Origin: Dinoroseobacter sp034111085
GTDB lineage: Bacteria; Pseudomonadota; Alphaproteobacteria; Rhodobacterales; Rhodobacteraceae
DNA: 64,000 bases
Direction: 5' to 3'
NCBI GenBank assembly: GCA_034111085.1
Contig: JAWUXZ010000031.1
Span: 53,050 to 117,049 of the forward strand
In this document: piece after piece, positions 62,243-64,000 of the stretch
How the letters are laid out: every line of letters begins with the position of its first letter
How positions within the stretch are numbered: the stretch's first letter is position 1
Made by a program: the position numbers and the translations under genes
The notes under the pieces: model-generated
What the model was told of the DNA's origin: nothing
Databases searched by the model: none
The model's input: the letters and a program-made list of their open reading frames with translations, nothing else

Positions 62243-64000
62243 TTAGCATTCCAAGCCTTCAAGTACTTGATTCAGGAATTGATACTGTCGGCTGTCGTGA
62301 TCAATTAGATAAATCTCTAGGTTACCCAAATCGATATGAACGCTGAAATCTGCGTTCTGAGTGACGTTTTGCACAAACCAGTCTGTTTGTGAGGTACCAT
62401 CATCCAAAAGATTGAAACTGCGAAGGTCGAGGCGATCGTTTTCAGTACCATCGCGGGTATAGTCATGGATGGTGTCCGTCGTGCCATTGGCGTCTGACGT
62501 GCGGAAAACAAACCAATCTGAATCTGAGCCACCCCAGACATCGTCCGCGCCTGAACCCATAAGGATTTTGTCTCGTCCATCGCCCGCTTCAATGGTGTCA
62601 TCACCCTGACCTGCATTGATGTAGTCTCGGCCCGTACCGCCGTTGATCAGATCGTCGCCTTTGCCACCATACAGCTTGTCCTCGCCAGAACCGCCATTCA
62701 ACGTGTCATCGCCGGTACCACCTTTCAACACATCTCGCGCACCACCCCCAGACATTAGGTCATTGCCAGACCCTCCTGTCAGTTGATCGATGCCCGATCC
62801 GCCAGTTAGTACGTCATTGCCAGAACCGCCTTCTAACGTGTTGTCACCAAACGCGTCTTGCAGAATATCGTCTCCAGTACTGCCTTGCAGCACGTCGTCG
62901 CCAGTACCACCGATCAGGAGGTCATCGCCAACACCACCGTTGAGCAAGTCATCACCCGCGCCGCCGTCCATCGTATCGACACCTGAGCCACCACGTAACA
63001 CATCCACACCGTCACCACCGGACATATGATCATCGCCTGAACCACCAACAAGTTCATCATCACCTGCACCACCGCGCAGCACGTCATTTTCAGACCCAGA
63101 TGCAAGCACGTCATTGCCGTCGCCACCGTCCAACGTGTCAGAGCCAGAACCACCGTTTAGATTGTCGTTTCCTGTCCCACCCTCAAGGATGTCATTGCCA
63201 GAACCGCCATGCATGACGTCGTTGCCAGCCCCACCGAACAAGATATCATTTTCTTCCGACAGCAAGTTACCACCGGCGTCATAACGATTGCCGAAAACGT
63301 CGTAGAAAAGCCCGGCACTGGGAGCGCTTTGTCCAGAGTTTCCCCCATACAATTCATCATCGCCGCTATCGCCAAACAACGTATCATTGCCACCTTGACC
63401 TGCAATCACATCTTCACCAAGGCCGCCATGAGACTGGTCTGCACCATCACCATTTTGAATAGTATCATCATAGCTTATATCTGCGACAGAAACAAAATTC
63501 AGGCTCAAGTTTTGTATCAAAACCGTTGGATCAGGTTCTTCTACGGGAGCACCATGACTAAGTTCTGGAATCATGCACATTTCGGCGCTGGGCACTAGAA
63601 TGGTCACGGTAGGCGATAGAGGCGGCTCGTAAACTACATTTTCAATATTCGTAAAGGTAAGAACTTCGTCGGCATCCAAAAAAGTGACAGTACCATTTTG
63701 AGAACTGTCTGGATCATAGTCAATGGTGTGGTTTAGTGAAGTTAACTCCAGCCCCAGATTAAGGGTATCCACACCAATACCACCATCAATCACATCCCCA
63801 GCATTCCCATAGATGTAGTCAATCCCAGCGCCCGTGTTGACCGTATCGCTTCCAGTGCCACTGTTGATAATGTCATTGCCATCACCCGTTGTAATCGAGT
63901 CATTTCCGATTCCAGAAGTAATATCGAATTTTTCGATACCAGCATAAGTCACTGCGCCCAATCCAGCAAAGGACCCGGCGTATCCAGCGGCAAAGGTTCC
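62243..64000 (-). CDS. RTX calcium-binding repeat protein (N-terminal part lies outside the window)
   Basis: The reading frame is open to the right edge, so only the last 585 residues or so are seen. It has a short group of about six GGxGxDxU nonapeptides near the edge, a linker of about 150 residues, then roughly 28 more nonapeptides (GGAGNDVMHGGSGNDILEGG and so on) that form a calcium-binding parallel beta roll. The C-terminus (WGGSDSDWFVF, GTTDTIHDYTRDGTENDRLDL) resembles the secretion-signal region of type I secreted RTX proteins. No enzymatic domain is visible in the part present, so it could be an adhesin, toxin or hydrolase. Confidence 0.9.
   Translation of the reverse strand, partial: GTFAAGYAGSFAGLGAVTYAGIEKFDITSGIGNDSITTGDGNDIINSGTGSDTVNTGAGIDYIYGNAGDVIDGGIGVDTLNLGLELTSLNHTIDYDPDSSQNGTVTFLDADEVLTFTNIENVVYEPPLSPTVTILVPSAEMCMIPELSHGAPVEEPDPTVLIQNLSLNFVSVADISYDDTIQNGDGADQSHGGLGEDVIAGQGGNDTLFGDSGDDELYGGNSGQSAPSAGLFYDVFGNRYDAGGNLLSEENDILFGGAGNDVMHGGSGNDILEGGTGNDNLNGGSGSDTLDGGDGNDVLASGSENDVLRGGAGDDELVGGSGDDHMSGGDGVDVLRGGSGVDTMDGGAGDDLLNGGVGDDLLIGGTGDDVLQGSTGDDILQDAFGDNTLEGGSGNDVLTGGSGIDQLTGGSGNDLMSGGGARDVLKGGTGDDTLNGGSGEDKLYGGKGDDLINGGTGRDYINAGQGDDTIEAGDGRDKILMGSGADDVWGGSDSDWFVFRTSDANGTTDTIHDYTRDGTENDRLDLRSFNLLDDGTSQTDWFVQNVTQNADFSVHIDLGNLEIYLIDHDSRQYQFLNQVLEGLEC

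Noticed and set aside
62036..62308. A 90-codon plus-strand open frame at the end of the RTX gene
   Set aside because: It overlaps the RTX C-terminus, has no motif and a poor start context.
62600..63260. Regular short repeats on the plus strand that could be mistaken for a CRISPR or satellite array
   Set aside because: They are the nucleotide trace of RTX nonapeptides on the minus strand; unit sequences vary and there are no identical repeats with spacers.

Overview
The window looks like chromosome of a marine alphaproteobacterium of the Roseobacter group (Rhodobacteraceae). This rests on gene content: a taurine/sulfoacetaldehyde (tau-xsc) locus, a DmdA-family demethylase beside an acyl-CoA ligase, a hutCF/hutIHGU histidine cluster, a myo-inositol (iol) cluster, LacI-controlled sugar ABC transporters and an IS5-type transposase of a kind common in this group. 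Most genes are packed into operons with ATGA-type overlaps. No rRNA, tRNA or CRISPR array was seen.

Layout. 0-5.9 kb: end of tauA, then tauB, tauC, tauR and xsc, for taurine uptake and sulfoacetaldehyde cleavage. 5.9-12.1 kb: minus-strand pepT, preceded by an operon DUF2182 - DUF1326 - acyl-CoA ligase - DmdA family, facing a FadR-type GntR regulator whose likely operator fills the 31 bases between the two start codons. 12.2-13.1 kb: a YihY/BrkB membrane protein. 13.1-20.4 kb: the histidine pathway, with a HutC-type palindrome between hutF and hutI. 20.5-37.7 kb: a carbohydrate region with a MocD/MocE oxygenase operon, two LacI regulators, two short-chain dehydrogenases, four Gfo/Idh/MocA oxidoreductases, a TIM-barrel isomerase and an ABC importer. 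37.8-51.8 kb: iolG, a class II aldolase, iolB, iolC and iolD on the minus strand, facing two further Gfo/Idh enzymes, an iolE-like gene, a LacI repressor, a second sugar importer (its permease is broken by an in-frame TAG) and a second iolB. 51.8-54.1 kb: a LacI regulator facing a PhyH-type oxygenase. 54.2-58.9 kb: an EamA transporter, an M50-like membrane protein with a small exported partner, and a polar amino-acid ABC importer. 59.2-61.8 kb: remnants of three insertion sequences and one integrase, with a small cysteine-rich exported protein among them. 62.2 kb to the end: the C-terminal part of an RTX calcium-binding repeat protein.

How the genes fit together. The 20-54 kb stretch reads as one large cyclitol catabolic island. 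The core iol enzymes (dehydrogenase, dehydratase, hydrolase, isomerase, kinase, aldolase) are surrounded by seven Gfo/Idh/MocA dehydrogenases, two importers and two unrelated oxygenases, MocD/E and PhyH. Each oxygenase gene is divergent from a LacI protein, and each of those intergenic regions carries the same tandem heptamer TGATGTG. Together with the known role of MocDEF in O-demethylation of a rhizopine, this suggests that the island trims methylated or otherwise substituted inositols before they enter the iol pathway; that is inference. A second unusual unit is the DmdA-ligase-DUF1326-DUF2182 operon.
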